DNA of 64,000 nt. Source: Sphingobacterium sp. ML3W. Its GTDB lineage: Bacteria; Bacteroidota; Bacteroidia; Sphingobacteriales; Sphingobacteriaceae. The stretch spans positions 6,489,095-6,553,094 of the forward strand of contig NZ_CP107036.1 of assembly GCF_029542085.1 (NCBI RefSeq). The letters run 5' to 3'. A model generated the notes under the pieces. The model saw only the letters and a list, made by a program, of their open reading frames with translations, was not told the origin of the DNA and made no database searches. The translations under genes were made by a program, and so were the position numbers. Position 1 is the stretch's first letter, and the number at the start of each line of letters is the position of its first letter. Positions 37,682-46,700 of this stretch are shown here, piece by piece.

Positions 37682-37686
37682 TTAGT

Positions 37687-37836
37687 ATGAATAAAGGTGG
37701 TGATAAAATAGACTTTACAGATGCAGATGATGCATGCAAAAAGCTTTCAAAATTAAAAGAAAAAGCAAAGGATAAAAACGTAGCTAGATCTATTGAAGAA
37801 AAGCAAAAGTATATCAATAAGCCATTAAGTAAATAA
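37687..37836 (+). CDS. 49-residue charged phage protein
   Basis: ATG at 37687, TAA at 37834-37836, 8 bases before the protease gene. It encodes a lysine-rich, helix-favouring peptide (DADDACKKLSKLKEKAKDKN then a short tail). Placement just before the prohead protease and capsid would suit a small accessory or scaffold-related protein, but no family is recognised. Confidence 0.5.
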   Translation: MNKGGDKIDFTDADDACKKLSKLKEKAKDKNVARSIEEKQKYINKPLSK

Positions 37837-37844
37837 GTATTGAT

Positions 37845-38684
37845 ATGGGGTTTATCTGCAAGGAATTAAAGCAAGAATTTGGTACAAAAAAAGAAATGTT
37901 CAAAGCTCTTAAAGAGCAAAAAGAACATATTGTTGCTTTAAAGAAGGCAGCAATAAAATTTACAGATCCAATTGGATATGCCATCAGGGAATCTATATCA
38001 ACCAAAGAGGATAATGGAGTGAAAACAGTCGGAATAGGCGATTATGTTTTCCCCGTAATCAATACAACAAACTTTCTTGATTCACATTCTGATGTACATA
38101 TTGATGGTATATGGGATGTCTCAATTAAAGATCAAAAAGGTAAGATATATTACATAATCAATCATGACCTAGAACTGGGGAAGGTAATAGCTTTCCCGGG
38201 GAATGTTGAAGCATATGTTAAAACATTAGAATGGTCCGAACTTGGACAACCTTATTCAGGAAAAACGCAAGCCTTAATTTTTAAAACAAAGCTTACTGAA
38301 TCAGCTAATAAGGATGCTCTTAATGCTATTGTTAATAGGGAGCCATTAGAAAATAGTGTTAGGATGAGATACATCTCAATGACATTATGTATTGATGATT
38401 CAAGTGATGAATTTAAACAGGAATACGAGAATTTCTATAAGTATTTAGCCATCATAGCTAATAAGGATAAGGCTTTAGAGCAGGGTTATTTCTGGGCAAT
38501 TACAGAAGCAGCAATACACAAAGAAGGATCGGCTGTTTTGTTCGGATCGAATGAAGCTACACCGATATTATATACTGACCCGTCGGATGACAGTCAGGAA
38601 AACAAAATAGACCCGCCACTGAGCAGTCAAAAAGTCGAGGCAAAAGAATCTGTCAAGGCAAGTTTAAAATTTAATCTAATCTAA
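37845..38684 (+). CDS. prohead maturation protease (HK97/S78-like)
   Basis: 279 residues. The segment NTTNFLDSHSDVHIDGIW (73-90), a following NHDLELGKVIAFP with H107, and VRMRYISMTLCI with S178 fit the herpesvirus/HK97-type serine protease fold, in which a His and Ser pair carry out cleavage. Role: removes the scaffold portion of the capsid protein during head maturation. The capsid gene starts right after its stop, and its N-terminal 110 residues are scaffold-like, which supports the assignment. Confidence 0.75.
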   Translation: MGFICKELKQEFGTKKEMFKALKEQKEHIVALKKAAIKFTDPIGYAIRESISTKEDNGVKTVGIGDYVFPVINTTNFLDSHSDVHIDGIWDVSIKDQKGKIYYIINHDLELGKVIAFPGNVEAYVKTLEWSELGQPYSGKTQALIFKTKLTESANKDALNAIVNREPLENSVRMRYISMTLCIDDSSDEFKQEYENFYKYLAIIANKDKALEQGYFWAITEAAIHKEGSAVLFGSNEATPILYTDPSDDSQENKIDPPLSSQKVEAKESVKASLKFNLI

Positions 38685-38685
38685 G

Positions 38686-39969
38686 ATGTTTAAGTATTTA
38701 ACAGCAAAAGAATTTGAAGCGTTATCTGAGTACCAACAAGAAAAGTATTTAGACGAAAAGCGTGAACATGAAGCTAAGATTGCTAAAGAAGAGGCAGAGA
38801 AGGCTGGTAAAGAAGCTGCTCAAAAGCTTATTGATGAAAATAAAGAAGCGACTGAGAAAGCCACACAGGAAGCTATTGATAAAGCAATTGGTGTCGTAAA
38901 GGATGAATACGACAAAAAAATCGAGAAGGCTCAGGCCGACATGAACAGAGCAAAAGAGAAAGAGCTTGAAATGCGTGGTATCAAAACTATGCGTGACGAA
39001 ATCGAGGAAAAACTTTCAACAGAAGAAGGTGAATCAATGTTGAAAGAGTTTATCCGTGGCAATCGATCGAAGCTTGATGTCAACTTAGAAAGTAAGGCTG
39101 TATTGAAGCCAACAGGTGCCGCAGGTAGTGGGGTTGCTCCACAATTCGCAAATATAGTTGGACCAGGCCATGATACTTTTCATGCTCGCCAAGCAATTCC
39201 AGTCTATCCAACTACATCAGATCTAATCAAGTACGTACAGTTTACAGTTGATCCAGATGCTGATGGATACAAGATGACTGGAGAAGGTGACACAAAAGGT
39301 AAACTAGGTTATATTCCAGCAGTAAAAGATGCTCCTGTTCGAAAAATCGCAGGATTACTGGATGTGTCTGATGAGATCAATGATGATATTGTCGGTATCC
39401 GAGCATTTTGGGCTGCTGAGCTTCCACAAGCATATTTTGACGCAGAAGATTTACAGGTATTTAAAGGTGATGGTACAGGGCAGAATCTTTTAGGTCTATG
39501 GTATCAGGCGTCAAGTCAATCATTGCCATTAGGATCTGTAACATCAGCAAGTAATCACTGGGATAAGATTGCGGCAGCCATTACCGAGGTAAGACGCAAG
39601 CCAATCAAAAGAAATGTTACAGCATCTTATATTTCTCCAGTAGCATACATGGAGTTATTGTTGAACAAATCTGATGGAAGTGGAGATTATGATTATCCAA
39701 TTATCATGGGTAATGATGGTATCCTTAGAGTGGGTGACGTTCCGGTAATGTGGAGTAATGTATTCGAAGATGCAGAGGGTGTATTAGGAGATTTTGCTAG
39801 AGGAACAGCAATTTTTCAACGTAAAGAAATGAACATTCGGTATTCTGAAGAGAATAAAGATAATTTCGAAAAGAACCTATTGACCATCCGATTAGAAGGA
39901 CGTGAAGCATTACCTATCTATTATCCAGAATCATTTAAAAAATTAGTGTTCGGCCCAGCTACAACTTAA
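38686..39969 (+). CDS. HK97-fold major capsid protein with N-terminal delta/scaffold domain
   Basis: 427 residues. Residues 1-115 are a highly charged coiled coil (EKREHEAKIAKEEAEKAGKE...), the delta domain used as internal scaffold. After it come the capsid features: VGPGHDTFHARQAIPVYPTTSD, RKIAGLLDVSDEINDDI, VFKGDGTGQNLLGLW and FARGTAIFQRKEMNIRYSEE. Role: capsid shell of about 400 copies, cut by the protease encoded upstream. A strong hairpin terminator follows, so capsid mRNA may be partly ended or stabilised here. Confidence 0.93.
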   Translation: MFKYLTAKEFEALSEYQQEKYLDEKREHEAKIAKEEAEKAGKEAAQKLIDENKEATEKATQEAIDKAIGVVKDEYDKKIEKAQADMNRAKEKELEMRGIKTMRDEIEEKLSTEEGESMLKEFIRGNRSKLDVNLESKAVLKPTGAAGSGVAPQFANIVGPGHDTFHARQAIPVYPTTSDLIKYVQFTVDPDADGYKMTGEGDTKGKLGYIPAVKDAPVRKIAGLLDVSDEINDDIVGIRAFWAAELPQAYFDAEDLQVFKGDGTGQNLLGLWYQASSQSLPLGSVTSASNHWDKIAAAITEVRRKPIKRNVTASYISPVAYMELLLNKSDGSGDYDYPIIMGNDGILRVGDVPVMWSNVFEDAEGVLGDFARGTAIFQRKEMNIRYSEENKDNFEKNLLTIRLEGREALPIYYPESFKKLVFGPATT

Positions 39970-39976
39970 TAAAAAA

Positions 39977-40006
39977 AAGGGCGGTGCAATAACCGCCCTT
40001 ACTTTA
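39977..40006 (+). terminator. hairpin after the capsid gene
   Basis: AAGGGCGGT (39977-39985) pairs perfectly with ACCGCCCTT (39992-40000), loop GCAATA. The following ACTTTAT is only moderately T-rich, so read-through into the connector genes is expected; this would raise capsid over downstream products. Confidence 0.65.
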
Positions 40007-40012
40007 TAATCT

Positions 40013-40450
40013 ATGGCAATTACATTACAGCAGGCTAAAAATTGGTTAAGAATTGATTTTGATGATGATAATGATCTTATTCAATCTCTTATCAGTACAA
40101 GCGAGGAATGGGTTCAGAAATACACATGTCACATACTTAACCCTTCAATTCAAGTTCTAGAAGGAACAGGATGTGATGTTGAAATATATGAATACCCATT
40201 TAATGTCACTGGTAGTGTAGGCAATTATAAAGTAGATAATCGTTCTTTAAAATCAGTATTTCATATTCCAGTAGGAAGCAGTGTCACATTATCAATAGGG
40301 TATCAAAGTCTTAATAATATTCCAGCGCCATTAATAACAGCATGTCTTAAGTTGATAACCTACATGTATGAGAATAGAGATTCTTATTCTATTGGGATTC
40401 CTATTGATGTACAAGGATTAATTAATCAGTATAGAAGGGGATTATTCTAA
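40013..40450 (+). CDS. head-tail connector protein (gp6-like)
   Basis: 145 residues. The start TLQQAKNWLRIDFDDDNDLIQSLISTSEEWVQKY is the classic helical opening of HK97 gp6/SPP1 gp15-type connector proteins. Role: forms the first ring below the portal after DNA packaging. Its stop overlaps the next gene start. Confidence 0.85.
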   Translation: MAITLQQAKNWLRIDFDDDNDLIQSLISTSEEWVQKYTCHILNPSIQVLEGTGCDVEIYEYPFNVTGSVGNYKVDNRSLKSVFHIPVGSSVTLSIGYQSLNNIPAPLITACLKLITYMYENRDSYSIGIPIDVQGLINQYRRGLF

Positions 40451-40821
40451 TGGTAAAGCCTTTTGAAAATAAACATCGTTTGGATCCAGGAAGACTAAAC
40501 CATAAGATATCATTTTATAGAATGGTGTCAATACCGGATGGATACGGAGGTGTTACGCCTGATCAGGAAACTCTTGTATGTGAAACGAAAGCAAGTAAAC
40601 AGCGAATATCTGCTGGCCATTCCGGAGACATGGTAGTAGAAGCAGGGGCAACGGTATTCAATCAAGATTCATACTTCGTTATACGGCATCGAAAAGGCTT
40701 CTATCCAATGAAAAATGATAAGGTGATTGTAGATGGAGTCGATGGATATACTATTCAAGGTATTGTCCCTCTTGATGATCCTTTGACTATGATCAGGTTG
40801 TTATGTGTGCGAAGTCAATAA
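40450..40821 (+). CDS. head-closure / head-tail adaptor protein
   Basis: 123 residues of beta-rich sequence: LNHKISFYRMVSIPDGYGGVTPDQETLVCETKAS, then YFVIRHRKGFYPMKNDKVIVDGVDGYTIQGI. This matches the SPP1 gp16-type head-closure family (phage_H_T_join). Role: seals the connector and provides the docking surface for the tail. Overlaps both neighbours by a few bases, as expected in a phage neck operon. Confidence 0.85.
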   Translation: MVKPFENKHRLDPGRLNHKISFYRMVSIPDGYGGVTPDQETLVCETKASKQRISAGHSGDMVVEAGATVFNQDSYFVIRHRKGFYPMKNDKVIVDGVDGYTIQGIVPLDDPLTMIRLLCVRSQ

Positions 40822-41201
40822 GCAATATCCTAAGGAACTTGCCTACGCAAATAGATCATGTTGTAGGTGAGGTTCTGTTAGAATATGCCAATAAGATAAT
40901 GCTTGATATTCCTGGGTATCTATTTCCATATTTCAAGCTTACTCTGGAAGGGAATAGGGTAATCATATGGACGAACAATGTTCATGCTGCCTATTTAGAG
41001 TTTGGTACCGGTGGGTATGCAGCAGCTTACTTATCTGATAAACCAGAAGAAATGAAGAAGGAAGCTGCAGAGTTTTATATCAATGGTAATGGATTCACAT
41101 ACGCCGAGCCATATCTATTTCCTGCTTACTATAAAGTAAAAGACGAAATACCAAAAGAGATAGATCGAAGGGTTCAAAAATTATTTGATAGCATAAGATA
41201 A
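40803..41201 (+). CDS. HK97 gp10-like neck protein
   Basis: 132 residues. VIIWTNNVHAAYLEFGTGGYAA is the signature region of the HK97 gp10-like family (AxYxEFGTG), and the C-terminal EPYLFPAYYKVKDEIPKEI fits its usual end. Role: neck/tail-completion protein required for head-tail joining. It overlaps the preceding gene by 19 bases and the next by 1. Confidence 0.85.
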   Translation: MCAKSISNILRNLPTQIDHVVGEVLLEYANKIMLDIPGYLFPYFKLTLEGNRVIIWTNNVHAAYLEFGTGGYAAAYLSDKPEEMKKEAAEFYINGNGFTYAEPYLFPAYYKVKDEIPKEIDRRVQKLFDSIR

Positions 41202-41638
41202 TGGATACATCAGAATTAAGGAAGGAATATTTAAGGATTGTAACAGGATCAACTGGATTACCTGGTTTTGATACTTCAGTCCCTTTAGATGTATCTCCTT
41301 TACCAAATGAATATTACTTGGTATCAAATGTTAGCAGAACTCAAACTACGTTAGCGAAAGCACCTGAGTCATATGTAACTGGATATCGGAAAAACGAAAA
41401 TAGAGTATTCCTGAATGTTGATGTGAATGTGAGGCTCAAAAAAGGTTTTAATTCTAGCTTCTCGGTTGAGAAGTATGTCGATGCAATCATTGAAAATTTA
41501 TCATCTAGCTTAAATCCTCAAGGATATTATGTAAAGGAAACTAAGCTGGTAAATATGGTTCCAATGAATGTGGTGACAGACACCAATAGTATACAACGAA
41601 TGGTGATATCATTTGAGCATTGGGTGTCAAAAAAGTAA
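41201..41638 (+). CDS. probable tail terminator/completion protein
   Basis: 145 residues. Position after the gp10-like gene and before the tail tube, and an alpha/beta pattern with LNVDVNVRLKKGFNSSFSVEKYVDAIIENLSSSLNP, fit the tail-terminator fold (lambda gpU/SPP1 gp17 class). The assignment relies mainly on gene order; sequence similarity to a named family is weak. Confidence 0.6.
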   Translation: MDTSELRKEYLRIVTGSTGLPGFDTSVPLDVSPLPNEYYLVSNVSRTQTTLAKAPESYVTGYRKNENRVFLNVDVNVRLKKGFNSSFSVEKYVDAIIENLSSSLNPQGYYVKETKLVNMVPMNVVTDTNSIQRMVISFEHWVSKK

Positions 41639-41642
41639 AAAT

Positions 41643-42128
41643 ATGGTAGTTGCGGATAGAGTTAAAGGAATGTTATTGAATGTCTCAATTAATGGAGCAC
41701 CATTACAATGTGAGACAAGTGCTGACTTCTCCTATTCAATCGAAATGCTTCCGGCAACTAATCCAAATGAGGGAAGGTGGAGGAATTTCATCCCAGGAGT
41801 GCAAACATGGTCGGTCACAGTAAATGGCAATCTATTGTTACGGTCCCTTGGGGCAGATTTCAAAACTTTAGTTGAGTCAGCAAAGAGTGGGGAGAAGCTT
41901 TGGTTGCGATTTGGGACAATGCAAGATGTTACGCCAAAGTATGCCATTGAGGGGTATGTATACCCTTCAAGTTTAGGATTGTCCGCACCTGTTACGGATT
42001 TAGCTTCATGGTCAGTGACATTTCAAGGACTAGGTGAATTCAAAACAGACTGGGCAGAATTTGGGATGGTGTTAGACAACAATCCAGCACCTGCAGCATG
42101 GCCATTAATTTATGATGCAAATGAGTAA
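41643..42128 (+). CDS. tail-tube-like protein (first of two)
   Basis: 161 residues from the ATG at 41643; an in-frame TTG at 41613 overlaps the previous gene and is unlikely. The sequence VKGMLLNVSINGAPLQCETSADFSYS, followed by WSVTVNGNLLL and a C-terminal WSVTFQGLGEF, aligns by eye with the gene at 42440 (GITINGKEIQCELESSMSITVN, SWEITFNAK). Both look like tail-tube proteins of the TP901-1 class. One may form the tube and the other a tip or initiator ring. Confidence 0.7.
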   Translation: MVVADRVKGMLLNVSINGAPLQCETSADFSYSIEMLPATNPNEGRWRNFIPGVQTWSVTVNGNLLLRSLGADFKTLVESAKSGEKLWLRFGTMQDVTPKYAIEGYVYPSSLGLSAPVTDLASWSVTFQGLGEFKTDWAEFGMVLDNNPAPAAWPLIYDANE

Positions 42129-42438
42129 GGTAATAATAAAACATAAAAATGGCTGGTCCTGTACGATGTCATCTGAAATTAAGATGGAAGTGTACAAAAA
42201 GGATGGGGATTTCAAAAAGAGACATATAGCTATTTTATCTAATGTATTTGATACTAAAGGTAAAATAGAGACTGGGTATGATGTTGATATGATTGTACGA
42301 GAAGGGGCAGAAAGAAAATATTACAGAGCAAGTATACTAGCCATGACAAGATCAGGCATAATTAAAATACACCTTATTTCGGGAGGAACCGAAGAAGGAT
42401 ACAATGAAGTTTTAAACGAAATAAAAGGAGGAATTTAA
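42121..42438 (+). CDS. small tail-region protein of unknown function
   Basis: 105 residues from the ATG at 42121; ATGs at 42112 and 42115 are in frame. It lies between the two tail-tube-like genes, overlapping the first by 8 bases. Beta-rich, with KVIIKHKNGWSCTMSSEIKMEVYKK and YRASILAMTRSGIIKIHLISGG. No family recognised. Its end (GAAATAAAAGGAGG) supplies the strong ribosome-binding site of the next gene. Confidence 0.55.
   Translation: MSKVIIKHKNGWSCTMSSEIKMEVYKKDGDFKKRHIAILSNVFDTKGKIETGYDVDMIVREGAERKYYRASILAMTRSGIIKIHLISGGTEEGYNEVLNEIKGGI
42424..42431 (+). promoter_or_regulatory. strong Shine-Dalgarno of the major tail-tube gene
   Basis: AAAGGAGG lies 8 bases before the ATG at 42440. Most late genes here have no such site, so the gene is probably translated at a high level, consistent with a major tail protein. 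Confidence 0.6.
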
Positions 42439-42439
42439 A

Positions 42440-42904
42440 ATGGCAGGACAAGTTTTACCCGGCAGTGTAATTGGTATTACAATCAATGGGAAAGAAATTC
42501 AATGCGAATTAGAGTCAAGTATGTCAATTACGGTTAATACATCGGATAATGACCCTTGTAAACCATCATCGACAGAAGCATATAAAGCGGCCAAATGGAC
42601 TGACCCAACAGTTGATAGTAAATCATGGGAGATCACATTTAACGCAAAGGCTTTTGCTGACTCGGTTGAGTTTAATAACCTGGATATGCTTGAACTATTG
42701 ATCAATGGTGACCCTATTGTTGAAGTACAGTTCTATACAAAACAGCACCCCGATTATGATTTCGATGAAATCGCAATATTCAGTGGTAAAGGAGTATTGT
42801 CTATGGACGACTGGACCGCTCCAGCTGAAGGAGAATCAACATACAGTGGCACTATTGCAGGCAAAGGTAAACCAACATTCGTAAGAACCCCTATTACTAC
42901 CTAA
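42440..42904 (+). CDS. major tail-tube protein
   Basis: 154 residues, beta-sandwich pattern: GSVIGITINGKEIQCELESSMSITVNTSDNDPCK, VDSKSWEITFNAKAF, DPIVEVQFYTKQHPDYDF and the closing STYSGTIAGKGKPTFV. This is the layout of TP901-1-type major tail proteins that stack as hexamers to form the tube. A strong Shine-Dalgarno precedes it. The gene at 41643 is a divergent paralogue. Confidence 0.78.
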   Translation: MAGQVLPGSVIGITINGKEIQCELESSMSITVNTSDNDPCKPSSTEAYKAAKWTDPTVDSKSWEITFNAKAFADSVEFNNLDMLELLINGDPIVEVQFYTKQHPDYDFDEIAIFSGKGVLSMDDWTAPAEGESTYSGTIAGKGKPTFVRTPITT

Positions 42905-43089
42905 TGCATTCAATAGTTGACATAGCACACATCGGTTCGGGCACATGGTCAGTAGCGTATACTGTACCGGTCCGAACCGGATGCTGTGGCATCAAGGATG
43001 AGAGACACCTGGTGATAATAAAATCTAAATCAAAACCGACAACAAAAAGGATAAACGATGAAATTAACAATAAAAGAAAGGGAGTATAA
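42904..43089 (+). CDS. small tail-region ORF of unknown function
   Basis: 61 residues starting in the TAATG overlap with the preceding stop and ending 32 bases inside the next gene. It has a Cys-Cys pair (RTGCCGIKD) and a basic C-terminus (SKSKPTTKRINDEINNKRKG). No family recognised. The coupling to the tail-tube gene supports expression, but a non-coding explanation is possible. Confidence 0.45.
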   Translation: MHSIVDIAHIGSGTWSVAYTVPVRTGCCGIKDERHLVIIKSKSKPTTKRINDEINNKRKGV

Positions 43090-43477
43090 CTTAGTATGGG
43101 GGCTTCCTGCTATTAGTCAATTCTGTGAAAATGTGGGGCATACAGATGACCTTGAAAAGGCATTCGATATCGCATTCCCAATAAATCCAGCTGACTATAA
43201 AATATTACAGACAGTAAAAGCCCGATTGGAGCTTATTTATGCCGCAGTACAAGTTGGTTGTGAATTGGAAAATTCTAATGTTGATTTTACGATGTTGGAA
43301 TTACAAAATTTCGTAGACAATTCAGATCAGAAACTGATCGATTCAGTATTCGAAGACTTCTTTAAGTCAAAATACATGGGCAGATCAGTAGAGGAATATC
43401 TTTTTGAGTCGGTCAAAGAGGAAGATGCCCCAAAGGAGGATAAAACCGTAAAAAAGTCTCGCCGGGCAAGCTCATAG
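43058..43477 (+). CDS. tail assembly chaperone, short form (lambda gpG position)
   Basis: 139 residues, mainly helical (YNLVWGLPAISQFCENVGHTDDLEKAFDIAF ...) with a charged C-terminus (VKEEDAPKEDKTVKKSRR). It sits between the tail tube and the tape measure, the place of gpG-type chaperones that coat the tape measure before tube assembly. Near its end is the slippery A_AAA_AAG (43450-43456) followed by a hairpin, so part of the ribosomes should shift into the next frame and make a longer fusion. Confidence 0.82.
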   Translation: MKLTIKEREYNLVWGLPAISQFCENVGHTDDLEKAFDIAFPINPADYKILQTVKARLELIYAAVQVGCELENSNVDFTMLELQNFVDNSDQKLIDSVFEDFFKSKYMGRSVEEYLFESVKEEDAPKEDKTVKKSRRASS

Positions 43478-43492
43478 TGCTTGCCTACGAGA
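43450..43492 (+). promoter_or_regulatory. -1 programmed ribosomal frameshift signal
   Basis: AAAAAAG (43450-43456) is in the zero-frame register gtA AAA AAG required for a -1 slip. One base later begins a two-part stem: TCTCG (43457-43461)/CGAGA (43488-43492) and GGCAAGC (43465-43471)/GCTTGCC (43479-43485) with a 7-base loop containing the short form's stop. The -1 frame is open through the stop into the next ORF. Confidence 0.85.
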
Positions 43493-43761
43493 TGGGGCTT
43501 AACCGAAAGGAAGTGCTGTCGCTTACATTGTCAGAATTCAATCTAATGCATGCCGGGTATAAGAAAAGGAATGAGAAGGAATGGGATATCGCAAGGCGAA
43601 CTTGGGGATACATAATGGTATACGGTGGATTGGGGCTTAAAAAGGATCAAAAAGTAAATATTGAAGAATTGTGGAAGCTTCCTTTTACTGATAAAAAGGA
43701 TGGTGGCATAAGGAAGATTACAACATTGAAGCAGGCTATGGCTTTGCTCAAGGAATTTTAG
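43477..43761 (+). CDS. tail assembly chaperone, frameshift extension (T part)
   Basis: The -1 frame relative to the preceding gene. As a separate ORF it would start at GTG 43477 and give 94 residues, but it is more likely read as the second half of a fusion: 133 residues of the upstream protein plus about 101 residues from 43456 on, about 234 in total. The content (YEMGLNRKEVLSLTLSEFNLMHAGYKKRNE) matches the T-domain type found in frameshifted chaperones, which binds tail-tube subunits. The tape-measure gene follows immediately. Confidence 0.8.
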   Translation: MLAYEMGLNRKEVLSLTLSEFNLMHAGYKKRNEKEWDIARRTWGYIMVYGGLGLKKDQKVNIEELWKLPFTDKKDGGIRKITTLKQAMALLKEF

Positions 43762-43764
43762 AAA

Positions 43765-46700
43765 ATGGCTACACTTGATATAGAATTTAGAACCAAAGGT
43801 TTTGCTGCAGGAGAAAAACAAACGGCAGGATTGACTACCTCTTTAGAAAAATTAGAGGGAGTTATGAATGGAGTAAGTTTTGAATCTCTTACAAAACATC
43901 TTCAAAACGTAGGAATAGCACTAAGTTCGGCCACTACTGGTGTAAATGGTCTTTCCTCTGCATTATCGAGTATATCAAGTGTAAATATTGGCCAATCACT
44001 GTCACAGGAAACTATTAACCAAGGGACTAAGTCCTTGCAAGATGCTAAAGTTGCAACAGAGGAATCTCGAAAAGCGGCTATTGATTTTGGTGCTGCATTG
44101 AAAGGTTCTTTATCTGAGTCGCTTAACAATGTAAAACTACGAACAGAAGAGTCGAGACAAGCGACAGAAACGTATAAACAAGCGCTATTAGAAGAGCAGA
44201 AAGCTGTTGAGCAAAGCAAATCATCCTTAGAGCAAAAGAAAAAAGAATTAGTCGACAGTAAAGTTGCTATAGATAATGCTAAAGCTGCAACCGAATCCCA
44301 AAGGCTAGAAACCGAGAAATCCCGTACAGCTACCCAGCAAGCCAAGCAGGCCATTGCCGAATTAGCAAAAGCTAATAAAGAAAATGCAAAAAACACTAGT
44401 ACATATGCCGGATCATACGATGAAGCACAACGTAAATTAACAAACTTAGGTAGAGCCATTAAGTCTGCTGCAGGCGGTTTTATAGGCGCAGATCCAGAGA
44501 TTGAATCAAAAATAAAGCAGTACAATGATTTAAATACAAGATTAAAAAACTTTGATGCTCAATTAGGAAATAACCAACGGAATGTAGGTAACTATGCGAG
44601 TGCTTTAAAAAATGCAAATGGTGTCGCTTTAGAGTTTAATCGAATCATTCAGGATGCCCCATTTGGGATGATAGGTATCGGAAACAACTTACAGCAACTT
44701 TCCGAAAATTGGAAGCAATATTCAATGCAGGTAAGATCAGCAGCTGCCGAAAATGGCAAAACTGTATCAAATATGACATTGCTTAAAGGAGCTTTAGGAT
44801 CTATTGTGTCTCCTATAAACTTAGCTACATTAGGTATATCATTAGCTACAGCTGGTTGGACCGCTTATACAATGTGGCAACAAAAAGCTAATAAAGCCAC
44901 TAAAGAAACTAAAACTACTATTGATGACCAAATAAAAACTTTAGATAGTGTATCTAGAGCGAGTGCTGAAGCTGCGTCTAACTATTCAAAAGAATTGACT
45001 CAACTTAATTATCTATATGGGGTTATCCAGTCTGGTACTTCTACCCGACAACAGCAAAATTTAGCTGTTGAAGAATTGCAGAAACTTTATCCAAATGTAT
45101 TTAACAACCTATCTAGAGAAGCAATTTTAGCAGAAGAAGGTGCTAGGGCATACGATAAATTGAGAGATAGTATTGTCCGAGTAGGGATTGCAGAAGCTGC
45201 AAAGAAATTAGGTGCGTCAGCAACAGAAGATTATGTGAAAAATGTTGTTGCTGGTCAATCATCAGAAAAAGAAGCTAGAAAGGAATTACACGAATACAAC
45301 AGAGCGTTAGCTACTAAGAATATATTGGAAAAAGATTACGCTAAATTTTTAGGCCAGACAATTAAGGTTAATGGTGTTAGTTTCAAGGTTCAAAAGGACA
45401 ATTCTTTGGCTATAACTCAACTAAATACTATTATCAATGATCTAGGCCGAAAATATACAGATACCAATAATAAGACAAAGGATTTTATAAAATCAAGTGA
45501 TGATGCCAAAAAGAAGATTCAGGAGTATAATGATGTTGCGATTCAAAACGGAGTGCTCACTGAGAAACAAACTGGGCTCATCAGCGAACTTACACGTAAA
45601 ATTGGTGATCTAGAGTCTAAAAGACCATTCCTTAAAACCAAAGAGGATATAGCTAAAAACGTATCAGAAGCGAACTTGCTTAAAAAGGAATTGAAAAGCC
45701 TTGAAACAGTGTCGGAAAATCAGGTCGGTTTAATAAGTGCTGTTAAAGACAAGCTTAGTCAATTAAACAAAGATAGACCCTTTCTAAAAACGAAGGAGGA
45801 TATACAGGCTAATATTCAGGAAACAAACAAGTATAAAAAGGAATTAGCTGATCTTGAAAAAGGTCTTAAAAAGACTTCATCTAGAAAGATAGTGTCACAA
45901 CAGGCTAAACAAGCCGAATCTCTCGATGCCTTAGTAACTAGGATTTCAGGTGTATTTGATAATAAAACAGATTCAGGAAACTTGCTCTCATTGGAAGGTC
46001 TTGACAAAATTCAAAAAGCCACTGAAAACAAGTATCAACAGATGATAAATACTGTTGATACTATTGAAAAACAAGGGATATTAAAGAAGAAAGGTAACCA
46101 GGATGCGATCAATAAGATCACTTTAGCCGCAGCTAATGAAAGGGCTGAAATATTAAAGGCAAAAGAATCCGAGATATCACAAAACGCCATAAACTTTGCA
46201 GAGGCCCGGGAGAATAAACTGAATCAGCTTTACCAAGTGGCTGGTATGACAAGAACATCATCCCGGGAAAAAGATCTTCAGGCAGACAAAATTTACTGGG
46301 ATAGTGTGTTGGCTAATGCTGAAAAGTATGGTATTTCAGCCGAACAAGTAGAAGAACTTAGACGCTCATCTATGGCTCAAGTAAATAAGAAATGGGATGG
46401 AATAGCATTGGATGATGTGTCTAAACTTCAAGAAAAAATAATAAAGATCGAAGAAAAGCCATTTAAGTCAGGTCAAGGTGTTTCCCAGGTTAAAGAGGAG
46501 CTAGATAAACGGCTTAAACAGATTGAAGATTTCTACAATCAAATTTATGACATACTGAACAAAAATGGTCTTAGTACCAAAGGTATCAATATGATAAATA
46601 GCCTAGAGATAGTCACTGATGCCTCCAATTTAGCAACATCTGAATTAAGTAGAAATGTTAAAAATCAATTTAGAAGAAGTGTGTCCTCTTCTTTGTCAAG

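Noticed and set aside
43902..44525. 207-codon open frame on the minus strand inside the tape measure gene
   Set aside because: It is the complement of a coiled-coil coding region rich in Ala, Lys and Glu codons; its serine/cysteine-rich product and lack of a gene-like context mark it as a shadow frame.
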